A stretch of 64,000 nt of DNA from Hygrophila difformis (Eukaryota > Streptophyta > Magnoliopsida > Lamiales > Acanthaceae), in NCBI GenBank assembly GCA_030278955.1, contig JAOANR010000014.1, positions 25,484,068-25,548,067 of the forward strand, given 5' to 3'. Each line of letters starts with the position of its first letter. Position 1 is the stretch's first letter. A program made the position numbers and the translations under genes. A model generated the notes under the pieces. That model saw only the letters and a program-made list of their open reading frames with translations. It had not been told where the DNA came from and searched no databases. Shown here in pieces: positions 34,640-45,369 of this stretch.

Positions 34640-35946
34640 AAAACTATATTTCACCATTAATTACAAACTATAAACTCCTAACTCTCTAAGCATTAATTAT
34701 TTCTCAAACATAGCCGAATAATTGCTTAAACAATTAAGGTTATGTTCGGATTCATGGATTTAAGGAGGGATTTGGGGAAAAGAGGGATTTTGAAATTCGC
34801 TGTAACTTCGTTAAAAATTAGTGGATGGGATTCGAAATCCATTAACAGTTCCCTTCATTAATCCAAACAAGAGAACCCATCCATAATCCAAATTCTATAT
34901 GAAGCATAAGAGTAGTTTGAAAAATGAATTGCCATTCAGTCGCTAAAACTTTGGTCTCTAATGAATTTCAATTACAAATTCGGTCGCAAACTTCTTTAGT
35001 GACCGAATTTTACCAAATTTTAGTCGCTAAACCAAAAATTCTTGTGGTGCCTCCTTCATGCTCATTTTGAGATTATCACATTGAAGAATGCATTTGTCTT
35101 TCTTTGCCGCTTATCTGCACATATATCTTCCACAGACTGGAGTCTTTCACAACTCATTGGGAACTTGAAACTTTGTCGGTATTTTGTACAGATTTAGTAA
35201 GTAGCTAGGACACAGAGAGATTTTCTCGTGACCTTGTCCGAACTGTCTCCAGGCGGTCCTAATTAACCCTGCAATGCTGCATATATCCTGTAAGGTGGAG
35301 TATGAAGTATTGGTCATACTTGATTTTCAAATTTCGTGTTTAATATTTGCCCTTATTAGGAATATGGTTAATACTATGATGGTTGGTTTCCTGGAATGGA
35401 ATAAGGAAATGGAATTAGGGAATGAACGGAACTCTATTGCATTACTGTAAACGTAATTAATAAATTATAGATAATGAAGAAATGGAAAAATTATGAATTA
35501 TACTAAGGAAAAAAGACAAAGACATCCTTTTTCTTTTCCTAAAATCCAAATAAATCATTTTTCTATTTTATTATTAAAACAATCCGCTACAAATGCTAAT
35601 TATGTCCAAATCAGTCCCTTATTCACTAATTATGCTCTAATTGCTGACGTAGCAAGGGTTTAAATTTAAACATGATACGTGGGCATAATATTAGTCATTT
35701 TTCTTTTATCTTTTCTCAATTCAGTCATAAATTTTTATTTTGTTCCATTTAGTCATCTACCCAAATCAGTCATTTTTATATTTATTGGTCTCCAACCTTT
35801 CAAAGTATTTCATTTCAGGCCCAGAACCTTAAATTTTTTATTACTACTAATCCAGTTATCAAATAAATGCCAACATACTTCCGTAAATAAAATTAAACAC
35901 CAAACCTCATACATTGGGTTTGACTGCCCGGGTTTTTCAAGTTCCG
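34640..35946. other. Noncoding AT-rich sequence with MITE-like pieces
   Basis: 34740-34910 contains GTTCGGATTCATGGATT and, 140 bp on, TTAATCCAAACAAGAG, which may be ends of a Harbinger-like MITE without clear duplications. 34935-35051 holds a CACTA-type end (own entry). 35060-35946 shows nothing I can assign. Confidence 0.4.
34935..35051. mobile_element. CACTA-like MITE segment
   Basis: Internal sequence AGTCGCTAAAACTTTGGT...TTTAGTCGCTAAACC matches the MITE at 42724-42901, in the same orientation. It ends in TTCTTGTGGTG, a one-base variant of the CACTA terminus in reverse. The left terminus is lost. Confidence 0.55.
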
Positions 35947-36400
35947 GGATTTTACGGACTCTCTCTAACCACCCGATCGTAACCGATGGTTCATTGGTTA
36001 TGGTTTCTTTTAGCAATAATTAGCACAATCATACTTTGTTACCTACCTTAGAACGTAGCAAGGTTTGAGTAAATGATTTAATTTTATTTTTTCTTTTGTA
36101 AATGATTTAATTTTACTTTTTGGAAGGTTATGGATGCAGAAAGCATGGACAATAAAATTCAGGCCATTTTTAATATTTTTAATAATATTTGAATAATGTT
36201 TTTAATATTTTTTTTCAATAAAATCAAGGCTTCATGTATCCATAACCTTCCAAAAATTCAAGTTAAATCATTTTTACTCAAACATTGCTACGTCCTAAGG
36301 TAAGAAACAAAGTAAGATTGTGTTGATTGTTGCTGAAGGAAACCAAAACCAATGAACCATCAGTTGCGGTCGGATGGTTAGAGAGAGCCCGTAAAATTCT
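35947..36400. mobile_element. Foldback element with ~190-bp inverted arms
   Basis: Arms of about 190 bp (35947-36145 and about 36230-36400) are imperfect inverted repeats starting GGATTTTACGG and sharing CTCTCTCTAACCA, TGATGGTTCATTGGTT and GGAAGGTTATGGAT. The spacer is AT-rich and frame-free. Long arms fit a MULE-type or foldback MITE; I could not settle a target duplication. Confidence 0.8.
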
Positions 36401-36524
36401 GTACATTATTATGTTTTAATGGATATTACATATAATATTATCTTTTAATGGATATTACATATAATAATCATATGAAAGTGATTATTATCAAAATTAAGAT
36501 TGATTAATTACAGTCTTTTAAGTA

Positions 36525-36525
<1 letters not shown>

Positions 36526-36594
<69 letters not shown>
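36526..36594. repeat. (ATT)n microsatellite
   Basis: About 23 uninterrupted ATT units. Confidence 0.95.
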
Positions 36595-36596
<2 letters not shown>

Positions 36597-37136
36597 AACA
36601 CATCCACGTGTTTTTTTTTTAAATTTACAGTTTTAGTATTAATTAGGTGTGGAGAGAATGCTTTAAGAATCTACTCCCTCCGTTCCTAAATAGTTGTCTC
36701 TTTCAGCTCAATTTCAATCATCAATATTTGCAGTAATTAACTCATAAATTTACATTCTTATCCTTCAACTAAAGTCATCTTAATAAATGCCAACAAATAG
36801 CATTTATGTAAAGTGAATAACAATATAGTAAAAATATAGCAGTTTGAGTAGCTTTGATTGAAGTGCATTACCTAATTACGGTTTTATTTATTTTATGTTT
36901 TGGGACCGTTGAGCCTGATTATTTATGTTGGTTTGGGTTGCCTTCATGATTGATTATGGAGCATTAATTAAGCCTTGCAGTTACAGATGTGTGTTATGGT
37001 TTACCTAAAAGGAGATCAGCATCAACATCGTTGCATGTAGAATAGGATTGTATCTTACTACTACATTTCAGTTTTTCCAATGATGTCACATGAATATATG
37101 TATGAAAGATAGGTTGGAATTGAGGATGATAATAAT
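36595..37136. other. Noncoding AT-rich spacer
   Basis: Contains one Stowaway-like end at 36674 (CTCCCTCCGTTCCTAAATAG) with no partner end found. Otherwise nothing recognised. Confidence 0.4.
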
Positions 37137-37657
37137 CAGCGGCGGATCAAGAAATATTTTTCAGTGTGGTATCACAAAAGTGATGGAACCTATGTTGAAA
37201 TTAATGATGGTAGTCAAAATACAAAAACTATTGAAAAAGGCTAGATTATAATTTATTATAGTGGTATCACCACAAAAATTCAATGGATGCACAAAGCAAA
37301 ATCAAATCAAATCTAAAATTTTTTAAGATTAAAATTACAATTTTATTAGTTTGAGTGGCATATCTAGGGGTGAACATTGTTTGGGTTGGTGCGGTTTCAT
37401 ATCAAACCGCAAAAAAGGTTTAGGAAAAAATCAAACCAAAAAAAAAAAGGTTTGATACGGTTTGGTTACGGTTTAACCGATATTTTAAAAACAAAAAAAA
37501 TCCTATGAATTACAGTTATAAGTATAACAGTACAAACTCTAAAATGCTAATTAAAAATGTAACAATCCAAACTCTAAAATGCAAATCCTATGAATTACAA
37601 TTTTATTAATTTGAGTGGTATAATATGGCACCGTAGGATTGTGTAGATCCGCCTATG
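37137..37657. mobile_element. hAT-type non-autonomous element
   Basis: Ends CAGCGGCGGATCAAGA and (reverse complement) CATAGGCGGATCTACA. The 8-bp flanks ATAATAAT and GTAATAAT differ at one base. No coding frame. A TAGGGGTGAACATTG segment at about 37372 begins a further, partial repeat inside it; a ~30-bp direct repeat (ATTTTATTARTTTGAGTGG) lies on both sides of that insert. Confidence 0.75.
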
Positions 37658-38014
37658 GTAATAATAATCCAAATAATATTGATAGAAGCCAGTTGTAAGA
37701 AGCCAGTTGTAAGAAGCCAGTTGTAATTGATAAAAGTGGTGTTAACAGATTTATTAATTTTCTTTTTTTCTTTTTTTGGTACGAGAGGATAATAGGAACA
37801 AAGCATTTAAATACTAAGAGCAATTCCAAAAAAATTACCTCAACTATATCGAAATTTTACAATTAGTACCTAAACTAATTTTCTGAAAAAAAAAAAAAAA
37901 AGACTCAACTTTATAATGTTAGAAAAATCTATACTTTTCCCTTTTAAAATATCATTTTAACGCCTATCAACTTTTCAAAATTATTATTTTGACCCCAACA
38001 ATTTAAAGAAAAGG
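37658..38014. other. Noncoding AT-rich spacer with a short tandem triplication
   Basis: AGAAGCCAGTTGTA occurs three times in a row at 37684-37725. Homopolymer runs of A (37888-37902) follow. No gene. Confidence 0.5.
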
Positions 38015-38019
38015 ATTCG

Positions 38020-38550
38020 AGCTCGAGCATTTTCGTGCTCGAGCATTCGAGCTCGACTCGATTCAATAAGACTCATGGCACATATTTTAATTAATCTTCG
38101 TCATCATCATACCTTCCATCACACTCCACTCTATTCCTATTAGAAAATATGTCACTTAATTTAAAATATATGAACAAGGAAATATAGTCACTCTTAAAAA
38201 CTTGAAATATATTTTTAAAGAATTTTATTTCTATCTTAATTCTACAATAACCAACATAATATTTAAATATCAAATTGAATTGTGTCTTCTAGGCTATGGT
38301 TCCAAACTTCAAAATTAACTGTTAATAAAAAAAAAAAAATCAAGCTCAAGCTACTAGACTCGAGCTTGAGCTTAGAAAAAAAAAAAAAAAAACTCGCAGG
38401 CTACTTGAGCTCGAACTCGAAATCGATGATACTCGAGCTCAAAATCGCAGATCTGCCAAAGCTCAAGGATAATAATACTCGAGCTCAACTCGATAACACC
38501 CTGAACCTCAATTGGCTTTACAAACAATCAAGGCTTCCGTTAATTGAGGT
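38020..38550. repeat. GAGCTCGAGC-rich repeat element
   Basis: Both ends are rich in interleaved GAGCTC and CTCGAG palindromes, separated by AT-rich sequence and two A runs of 13-16. Such sequences occur in plant MITE-like repeats, but terminal repeats or duplications could not be defined. It abuts the truncated 3' end of LINE-3. Confidence 0.5.
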
Positions 38551-38566
38551 TCCGTAGTAAGGCCCC

Positions 38567-39043
38567 CTAAGACAAAATCCGTGGGAATGACCAAGTGGTA
38601 AAGAACCTCTCCTTCGAATCGTCATCCTTAGCGAGACGATCCATCACCTTATTCCCTTGCGGCTCAACCAAGAAGATCATCCTCCTAGCAGGGTAGTCCG
38701 GCCTAGCATACAAAGCAGAAACAAACCATGGGTTCTGATCATCATCCAATTTGAATGTGAGGATGCGATCCGTAGTATCCACCACTTGAATATTAAAATT
38801 CACATCCACCCTCTTCAGAGCCCGCGCGCCCCATGCCTTTCCAAACACTTCCTGAATGCACACAGCCGAGTACTTGGCTTCCAGCAAGAAATTTTGTGAA
38901 TGCATAAAGAGAGTTTGTGGCTCAAACAAAAATAGCAACTCCGGCTTAAACTTATGAAGCAAATCTCCTAGAATTCTCCTCGAATTCCAATTACCAATTC
39001 CACCCAAATTCCACACAATTATTTTAAATGTTGTTAAATCCAT
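38567..39043 (-). pseudogene. LINE-3 ORF2 remnant: endonuclease start fused to RNase H end
   Basis: Open from MDLTTFKIIVWNLGG (endonuclease WN motif; EPQ near residue 40) to about residue 130, where it passes without a stop into EPQGNKVMDRLAK and FFTTWSFP, the terminal part of RNase H in related LINEs (HILREGNAVADCLAK ... FFTTWAFPP). About 1100 codons, including all of RT, are absent. The fusion frame is open, so a small protein could be made, but it lacks the endonuclease active-site half and the RT. Confidence 0.85.
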
Positions 39044-39754
39044 ATAAAACAATAACGAGAGGGGGGTACCTCACACACCTGAATTTAGAGAAGACTTTAG
39101 ACTCTGAAATTGGAGTCTCTTCCCCTTTGTCCGCCTTCGCCATGGGGCAATCTCCAACAGCCGCAACCCTTGCTTTGGCTGCCACCTTCCCTTCATAAAC
39201 AGCTATGGCCCTTTCCAGAAATTTTTCCTGGGTCTCTTTAGTTGTGTCCTCTACTGATCTCGCCCGTTTAGCAAGTAGAGGATTTCCATGCGCCTTGGAG
39301 TAATCCTTTCCCGAGATGGATGCTTTTTTCATTTGGTCGTAGTCACCATTAATCTTCTTCTTTCCCTTCTGCGTGACAGACTTAGTGATGATTTTAAGGT
39401 GCCGGTTCCCATTCTTTGAAAGGATAGGCTTCTCCCTTGGGGCCTTTTCTTTAATATCCGTGGGCTTACCCCCTTTCTCTTTAATCTTATTGGGCCCTTT
39501 GGATTTCTTTTTGACAACCTTTATCCACTCTCCACTCAAAGGTTGGGTGGGCGTCTCTTTTGAGTCCAATTGAGTAACGGAATTTAAACCTCCAATTTCT
39601 CATTCCTCGATAGTTTCCATTTTAGAGCAAGAGACAGATCCTTGCTCCCCATCCCCATCTGTTGCCACTTCCTTTTTAGTGATAGGTTTAGGGTTAAACA
39701 TAGGAGAGTCCACCCCTGCAGCGTGCACCATCAATGAGCAGTCTACCCTGGAAG

Positions 39755-40165
39755 CAGGGGCGGACCCAAGCACAGGGCTTGGTGGAGCACGAGCCCTACC
39801 TCTGAAATTAAAAATATCTATATATATATAATTGTATATTAGGAAATATGGGCAGCAACCCCACTTCCACTTCCATGTTCAGCCCATCATCTTCCATCTC
39901 CTCCTTTCACCCTCACCTCTTCCGCAACCCTCTCGAGTCTCGCCCCCCTCCCCCCTTCACGTCTGATAGTCCACCGCTCACCCCCTCCACATCCAGCAGC
40001 TCGTTTCCTAATGTTTGGTGCCTAGTAGCACAATCGTCTCCTCTGTTCGTCTGTCTTTTCTACTGCCTAGTCCTCTCAGCCTCACTTTTGACGAAATTTA
40101 AGTATTCTTATGGTCGGAAAAAAAATTCGAGCCCTACCTATATAAAAATCTTGCGTCCACCACTG
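39755..40165. mobile_element. hAT-type element with a Ser/Pro-rich frame, in LINE-3 ORF1
   Basis: 411 bp. Ends CAGGGGCGGACCCAAG and (reverse complement) CAGTGGTGGACGCAAG; exact 8-bp duplication CCTGGAAG at 39747-39754 and 40166-40173. The interior on + is a C-rich frame from ATG 39848 (SSSISSFHPHLF, PPPPFTSDSPPLTPSTSSSS) unlike the AT-rich interiors of the other hAT elements here. It may be captured host sequence. Confidence 0.9.
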
Positions 40166-40373
40166 CCTGGAAGTCTCATCAGACTTGCTCAGCTCCTTTT
40201 TGTCCGTTCTACCTATTTGGTTAAACTTCTCCCCTGGGAAGGTCAACTCTTGCACCTCCAATGCTTTTTTCTCTTTTTTGTCTGGTGTAGCAGACTGTTG
40301 GTTGTCCTTCCCAATATCCTCATTCAAACATATCGGATTAGTTTCTTGGTTTCCTTCCGGCACCGATTGTAGA

Positions 40374-41128
40374 TAGGAATGGCAATGGGCCGGTTTCAGG
40401 ACGGGGAGTAGTATCTCCATCCCCATCCCCATCCCCAATAGCATCTTTAATCCCCAAAACCGGCCCAATCCCCGTCGGGAATTTTATCGGGGATCCCCAT
40501 CGGGTATTATAATTTCCCCGATCCCCATTGGGGACCCATCGGGGATTCATTTTACAAACTAATTTTTTAAACTTTTAATATTAAAATACGTACAAATTGT
40601 TTAATAATAAATTATAATCCACATTAAAAGTTCATAATTGTTTCTAATGTATAATTAACCTATCAAACCAAATTTTGAATTCTAAATACTTAATTTCACA
40701 TAATAAAGTTCGATAATTCCTGCAATATAATAACAAAAAAATAAATCCACAATATTTACTTTCATGTTTTCCTTAAAAAAATAAAAAATAAAGCAAATTA
40801 TAAATACATAATTTGATTTATTACCAATGTAGGTTATATCAGAATTTAGGGTTTTATTTTTTATTTTTTAAGTAAGGACTAATCAATAAAATATAATATA
40901 CAAAAATATTAAATATAATATATATAATTTATAAAATATAACATATAAAATATATCGGGGATGGGCCGGGGCGGGGACTACTTCCCCCGTCCCCATCCCC
41001 ATCCCCGAAAAAATCCCCAAGAAAATCCCCGATCCCCGGCCCATCCCCAATAATCCTCTCCCCAAAACCGTACCGAAAATTCAGTTTTCGGTTTTCACCA
41101 TCGGGTACGGTTTTTTTTGCCATCCCTA
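40374..41128. mobile_element. hAT-type non-autonomous element with GGGGAT-rich subterminal arrays
   Basis: 755 bp. Ends TAGGAATGGCAA and (reverse complement) TAGGGATGGCAA; flanks ATTGTAGA and GTTGTAGA at 40366-40373 and 41129-41136 (one mismatch in 8). Both subterminal regions carry CCCCATCCCC and CGGGGAT-type repeats in opposite orientations. AT-rich centre, no frame. Confidence 0.88.
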
Positions 41129-42216
41129 GTTGTAGATGCCTATCCGGGCACTTGTTACTTGTGTGTCCATATTTTTTGACAAGAGGTACAGAGCAAGTGA
41201 AGCCCTTCATAGCTCACACGCTGCCAGTGATCACCGATGAGGATGCTAGTAATAACTGGGAGATAGAGGTCTATTTTAATACAAACTCTTGCATACTTAC
41301 CCCGGTGAATGTGTTTTGTCATGTCGTCGACCTTCACGGGAGTGCCCAAGAGGGAGGCCATTTTTGTGAGGAGAAACTCATCATGCATTTTGAAGCAAAG
41401 ACCCGAAAATCTGGCCCAAACAATAGTTTTTTGAGGAGCTTCATCCGATGTAGAGAAGTTAGGTTTCCACGGAGAAATCAAAAGGTAGCTATCAAATACT
41501 ATCCAAGGGCCTCCATTGAGGATTTTAGGGCGATCCACTATTTTGTCGAGCTTAAGAAGGAAGAAGCCTTCATCAAGCTCCCTAAGCTCAAAAGACCCCT
41601 TCAATTTCCATATACGACCCAGCCTTTCCTTGAGTGCAAAGTAACCTACCTTTTTGCCTAACACCGAGACAATAAGTGAATCCTCCCAAGGTTTGCAAAG
41701 CCTCTCCTTGAGTTGAGGGGCCAGTGTGATTTTACGCTTAAGCCTATCACCATTGATGAACTCAAGCTTCACAAGATCATCCGAATTTGAGTCAAGAGGC
41801 AAGGGAGCCGGTGGCGCAGTTTCCCATCAAGAACCATTTCTCTGAAGGAGGGAAGAGGCCCTCATTTAAAGAAGAAAGCCGCTGGTTAGGGGACGGGGGG
41901 TTCATCAGGAGGGGGGCGAGGAAGACGAGAGTGAAGAGGAAGAGGGCGAGTCAGACGAGAGCATTTTTTTGAAACCGAAAACCATCTGCAAAAGCCCACT
42001 CACTACTCATCAAGGTTTTTTCTTTGGAATAGCCTACCTTGAAATGTAATTCTTGAATTGCAAAGATGCCTAAAAAATCTCAAATAAAAAGTAGTAATTT
42101 TTAAATGTATATTCATCTTGAGTGAATCAAAATTACTGTGGAGATAATTAAGTGGAAAAAAATTCATTAACCTACTTTCATTCAATATCATTTTGAAATA
42201 TATTATCAATGTTAAG

Positions 42217-42723
42217 TTTCTTTCTTTTTCTTTTTCTTTTTTTTTCCGGGGAAAAGGAGGCCGAACTATTTATTCATAAAATTGCTGCAAGTGATATACT
42301 CCGTTCTTGTCATCTCTTACAGCATCAATGTCGGGAGGCCAAACTAAATGCTCAACACCATATATCGGACATCTTCCGTGAAGGAGTTAACGTTGGTCTG
42401 CTACAATATTGCTTTCTCATGGAATAGCTCGAATGAATGAAACCTCCCAGTTCCATGTAGTCATATCTTTGATCTGTGCTAATAGTCGAATATGAGGGCC
42501 CTCCCATCCGAAGTCTTCATTCAGGATGTCCACAACTTCTTTACTATCAACTTCAACTGTTAGCTTCAGTGTAGGTTGCGTGCATTCTGGTGCCTTTGGC
42601 GATCACTCCGCCAACCCATTCACCATTTTAGTCCTTGATAAGTCCGTCAGCTTTGCAAGAATTGCCAGCCACGCTCCCATCACAGTTAGCTTTGATCAAC
42701 TCCCTTCAGCTTTCTCCCATGGA
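42217..42723 (-). pseudogene. RNase H-like (RVT_3) retropseudogene
   Basis: On the minus strand, fragments in changing frames read like the RVT_3 domain: KANCDGSVAGNS (first Asp), a GEWVGGV segment, VEVDSKEVVDIL (Asp), and WEVSFIRAIP with ESNIVADQ near the end. In-frame stops and shifts are numerous. An A-rich run (42217-42249 on +, as TTTCTTTTTC) follows the domain, as in reverse-transcribed copies. It is either a processed copy of a host RNase H-like gene or the 3' end of a further LINE. A CACTA MITE sits at its 5' edge. Confidence 0.65.
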
Positions 42724-42901
42724 CACTACAAGAAAAAAAAATGAGAATTTGGTAGCTAAAACTGTGGTAACTAACGAATTTCGATCGCTAAAACTATGGT
42801 AGCTAACGAATTTCGGTCGCAAATTCAATCGCTGGCCTCTTTAATGACCAAATTTAACTAAAAATTTTTGGTCGCTAGAACATAAAATTCATATATTGTG
42901 A
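42724..42901. mobile_element. CACTA-type MITE
   Basis: Starts CACTACAAGAAAAAAAAA. The interior carries GTAGCTAAAAC, TAACGAATTTCG and GGTCGCTAGAAC blocks in direct repeats and ends near ATATATTGTGA, a decayed reverse terminus. The same family is at 34935-35051. Confidence 0.7.
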
Positions 42902-43404
42902 ACCCTTCACAACGCCAAACTTTGGCTCCTTTGTTGCTCAGTTCCCACCTGCTTTCAAGCTAAGGTAGTCCTTACTCTTTCGCATGATTTTCCAATGAAC
43001 TCATATGCTCAATTTTAAACTATGAATGATTATTAGAGAGTAAGTAATAGAAAAATCAAGTTTAATCAGAATTTTACAAAAAAAATATCAATTTAAGAGT
43101 TCAATAATTATTCAAATTTCAAACAATTCAGTGTGATTTTTGTATATTTCAACCATATATTTTTATACAATTCAGTAAGATTTCGTATAAAATTATATGC
43201 CTTTCTATATGTCTTTCATTACTTTATTTTGTGATTGAATATTATACTTCAATATTCAAAATATTTTTAAATCTATAAAATATAAATATACTTACCATAA
43301 AATATTAAAATATGTAGATTTTTTTTTTTAAATATAGATTTTCAGCGTGATTTTAGATTTATGGACAATTCAGTCCATTCCTATTGTTGTATTTTACTGT
43401 TTTG
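42902..43404. other. AT-rich noncoding spacer
   Basis: No frame, repeat boundary or gene is seen. Confidence 0.5.
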
Positions 43405-43562
43405 TGTTTTTTCAGTTAGAAAAGCTGGAGCCGAAGAAAAAGATGGTGGGAGCCCACGCCACACAAATTTTAAAGGGATATACAAGGCCGGGGGGAATCG
43501 AACTCTCAACCGTAAGGTTGGAAGGCCGAGACTTAACCATTTGGGCAACCACATCACCCTTT
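43405..43562 (-). mobile_element. SINE family S, minus strand, diverged copy
   Basis: On the minus strand GGTTGCCCAAATGGTTAAG (A box), GAGTTCGATTCCCC (B box), then GTGTGGCGTGGGCTCCCACC (the conserved 3' part). The T run at its left is the tail. Short frames on + across it are tRNA-like sequence, not genes. Confidence 0.75.
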
Positions 43563-43720
43563 TATCTTGATAGTATTGGAATTTGAATTATATGTATACA
43601 TCATTTCTAAATATATTCAAATCTACAAAAAAAAAAGATTAAAAAAATTAAATATATATATTTTTGGTATTCAGGTTGATGATCAACTACCAGTGTCACT
43701 CCGAAAAGCTTTCTCGAGAA

Positions 43721-45010
43721 ATGCTCTCTACTACTGTTCTCTCCTCTCCGGCGCCTGATGATCATACCACGACTCCGACAGGTCAGTCTGTTCCAGCCAA
43801 GCCCTTTGTTTTCAAAGGGGGCAAGAAAATCTCATTCAGGGACATAGTTATGGAAGGGAAGGATGCGGCTTCCGCATCGTCTGAGAATGAGGTTTACCCC
43901 TAGGATATGGTGAAGCTAGATTTTATTAACGGAGATAGGCTCAAGCCTCGTATCATCTTTGATCCAAAAATCATGAAGCGGCTCTACAAACCTTGGGAAG
44001 ATGCTGTCTTCGTGTCTGTCCTTGGGAACAAGGTAGGGTTCATTGCGTTAAAAGAACGGCTGTCAAGAATATGGAAAATGAATGACACCTTTGAAATGTT
44101 GGATCTTGATGAAGGATACTTTCTTGTTAAGTTTGACAGGATTGAGGATAGAACTAGGGTCCTTAATAGAGGGCCTTGGATGGTGTTTGAGAGTTATCTC
44201 ACTATATCGCCATGGAAACCCAATTTCGCAGCTTCTAATAAGACTCCTAAGAAAACTATTGTGTGGGCTCGCTTTCCGAAGATGGGTATGGAGATGTATG
44301 ATGAGTATGTGGTTAATAAGATGGCGCTTGCAATAGGAACTCCGGTGAAAGTGGACGACATGACGAAAACTGTCAACCGAGGGAGATATGCTCGTGTGTG
44401 TGTGTCGAAATTGATCTAAGCCAGCCATTAGTCACCAGTGTGCTCGTTGGACATCAATGGCAGCGAGTGTCCTATGAAGAATTGCATCTGATTTGCACTT
44501 CATGTCAAAGATACGGGCATGCTAGCAATGCGTGCTCGCATAAGGATGAGTTGGTGGAAGAGGTTGGTGAACTTCCGGCAAACGGTGGACTGGATTCTGG
44601 TAAGAATGGTGACAATGTGTTTGAAGGAGATAATGACAAAATTATAGAGAATAAGACTGTTGGGGAACATGGAAGATAGGAAAGCTGAGGGGTTTGACTT
44701 ACCTCTTTTAGAGGAAAAATACAAGCTGACAAAAGAGGGGAAGGGTGAGGTTTCTGATCCAATCATTAAAAAGGATATTACTGAGGAGCACATGGATGTG
44801 GAGTGGGCTGAGGATAATGGTGGAAGGGGTGTAGTAACTCCAGTGCAGCCAGAATGTGGGGAGTGGGTGAAGGTGGTTAAAAAGAAAAATAAGGGTCTAG
44901 TTAAGACCAATTCCTCTGGGCCAAAGCCCAACTCTGCGGTTATGGGCTTTAAAGGGAGTGGCCAAAAATCTCACTCCAACAGCATTTCGCAAGGGGTAAG
45001 ATCTGCTTAA
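43721..45010 (+). pseudogene. LINE-4 ORF1: DUF4283-type gag-like protein (broken)
   Basis: ATG 43721 (MLSTTVLSSPAPDD). KPFVFKGGKKISFRDIVMEGK is followed by a TAG at 43901 and then, in the same frame, VKLDFINGDRLKPRI. The DUF4283-like domain runs to 44400 (RGPWMVFESYLTISPWK, GRYARVCV). A shift near 44400 continues as VEIDLSQPLV and the knuckle CTSCQRYGHASNAC. A stop and shift near 44675 lead to the tail, which ends in GEWVKVVKKKNKG. Confidence 0.88.
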
Positions 45011-45369
45011 ATAGATAACCAACACTTTTGGTAACCCGTAACCGATATAAGAAGAAGAAGAAGGGGGGAAGGATCCTAAGGTTCTCGGACGAGGATCACA
45101 TGTGCAATTGAAGATTATTGAAGACGGGGGGAACAAAAAAACAAGAGGGCGAGACCACCGGCGGAAAAGGAGGATGAACATTCCAAGGAAACGTCTGTTG
45201 GCAGGCTGGAAAGTGCGAAAACTAGGCCAAGCCAAACAAATGGGGAACTAGCCAAGGAGGACCAGGAGATGGCCGAGGGATCGAAAAGGAAAGGGGATGT
45301 TGCCACAAACACCATTTAATGGTTGTTGTGATGGTAAATTGGTTTGATTCCTTAAATATAATCTGTTTT

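Larger units (their letters stand above)
39050..41964 (-). pseudogene. LINE-3 ORF1 (split by two hAT elements)
   Basis: Starts MLSSDSP at 41964. SFREMVLDGK follows in another frame. The DUF4283-like domain is open at 41802-41155 (VKLEFINGDRLKRKI, GGPWIVFDSYLLISPWK, YARVCIKIDL). The knuckle CTSCQ-KYGHTSNKC is cut by a one-base slip in an A run near 41176. The 755-bp hAT element enters right after the knuckle and the 411-bp one about 190 bp later. The tail at 39569-39050 (LSGEWIKVVKKKSKGPNK) matches LINE-4 (CGEWVKVVKKKNKG). Confidence 0.85.
38567..41980 (-). mobile_element. LINE-3: internally deleted L1-type LINE with two hAT insertions
   Basis: Reading leftwards: ORF1 start near 41964, ORF1 body broken by hAT elements at 40374-41128 and 39755-40165, then the beginning of the endonuclease joined directly to the last residues of RNase H. 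RT and most of RNase H are missing. No poly-A or target duplication was found at the left end, which meets the GAGCTC-rich repeat. Its ORF1 (VKLEFINGDRLKRKI) is the same subfamily as LINE-4. Confidence 0.85.

Noticed and set aside
40065..40372. Frame on + spanning the hAT boundary
   Set aside because: Crosses a transposon end into antisense LINE ORF1, so it is accidental.
43490..43562. tRNA-like A and B boxes (also at 18525-18612, 19745-19800 and 58560-58646)
   Set aside because: No complete cloverleaf; conserved non-tRNA 3' parts and A tails show SINEs.
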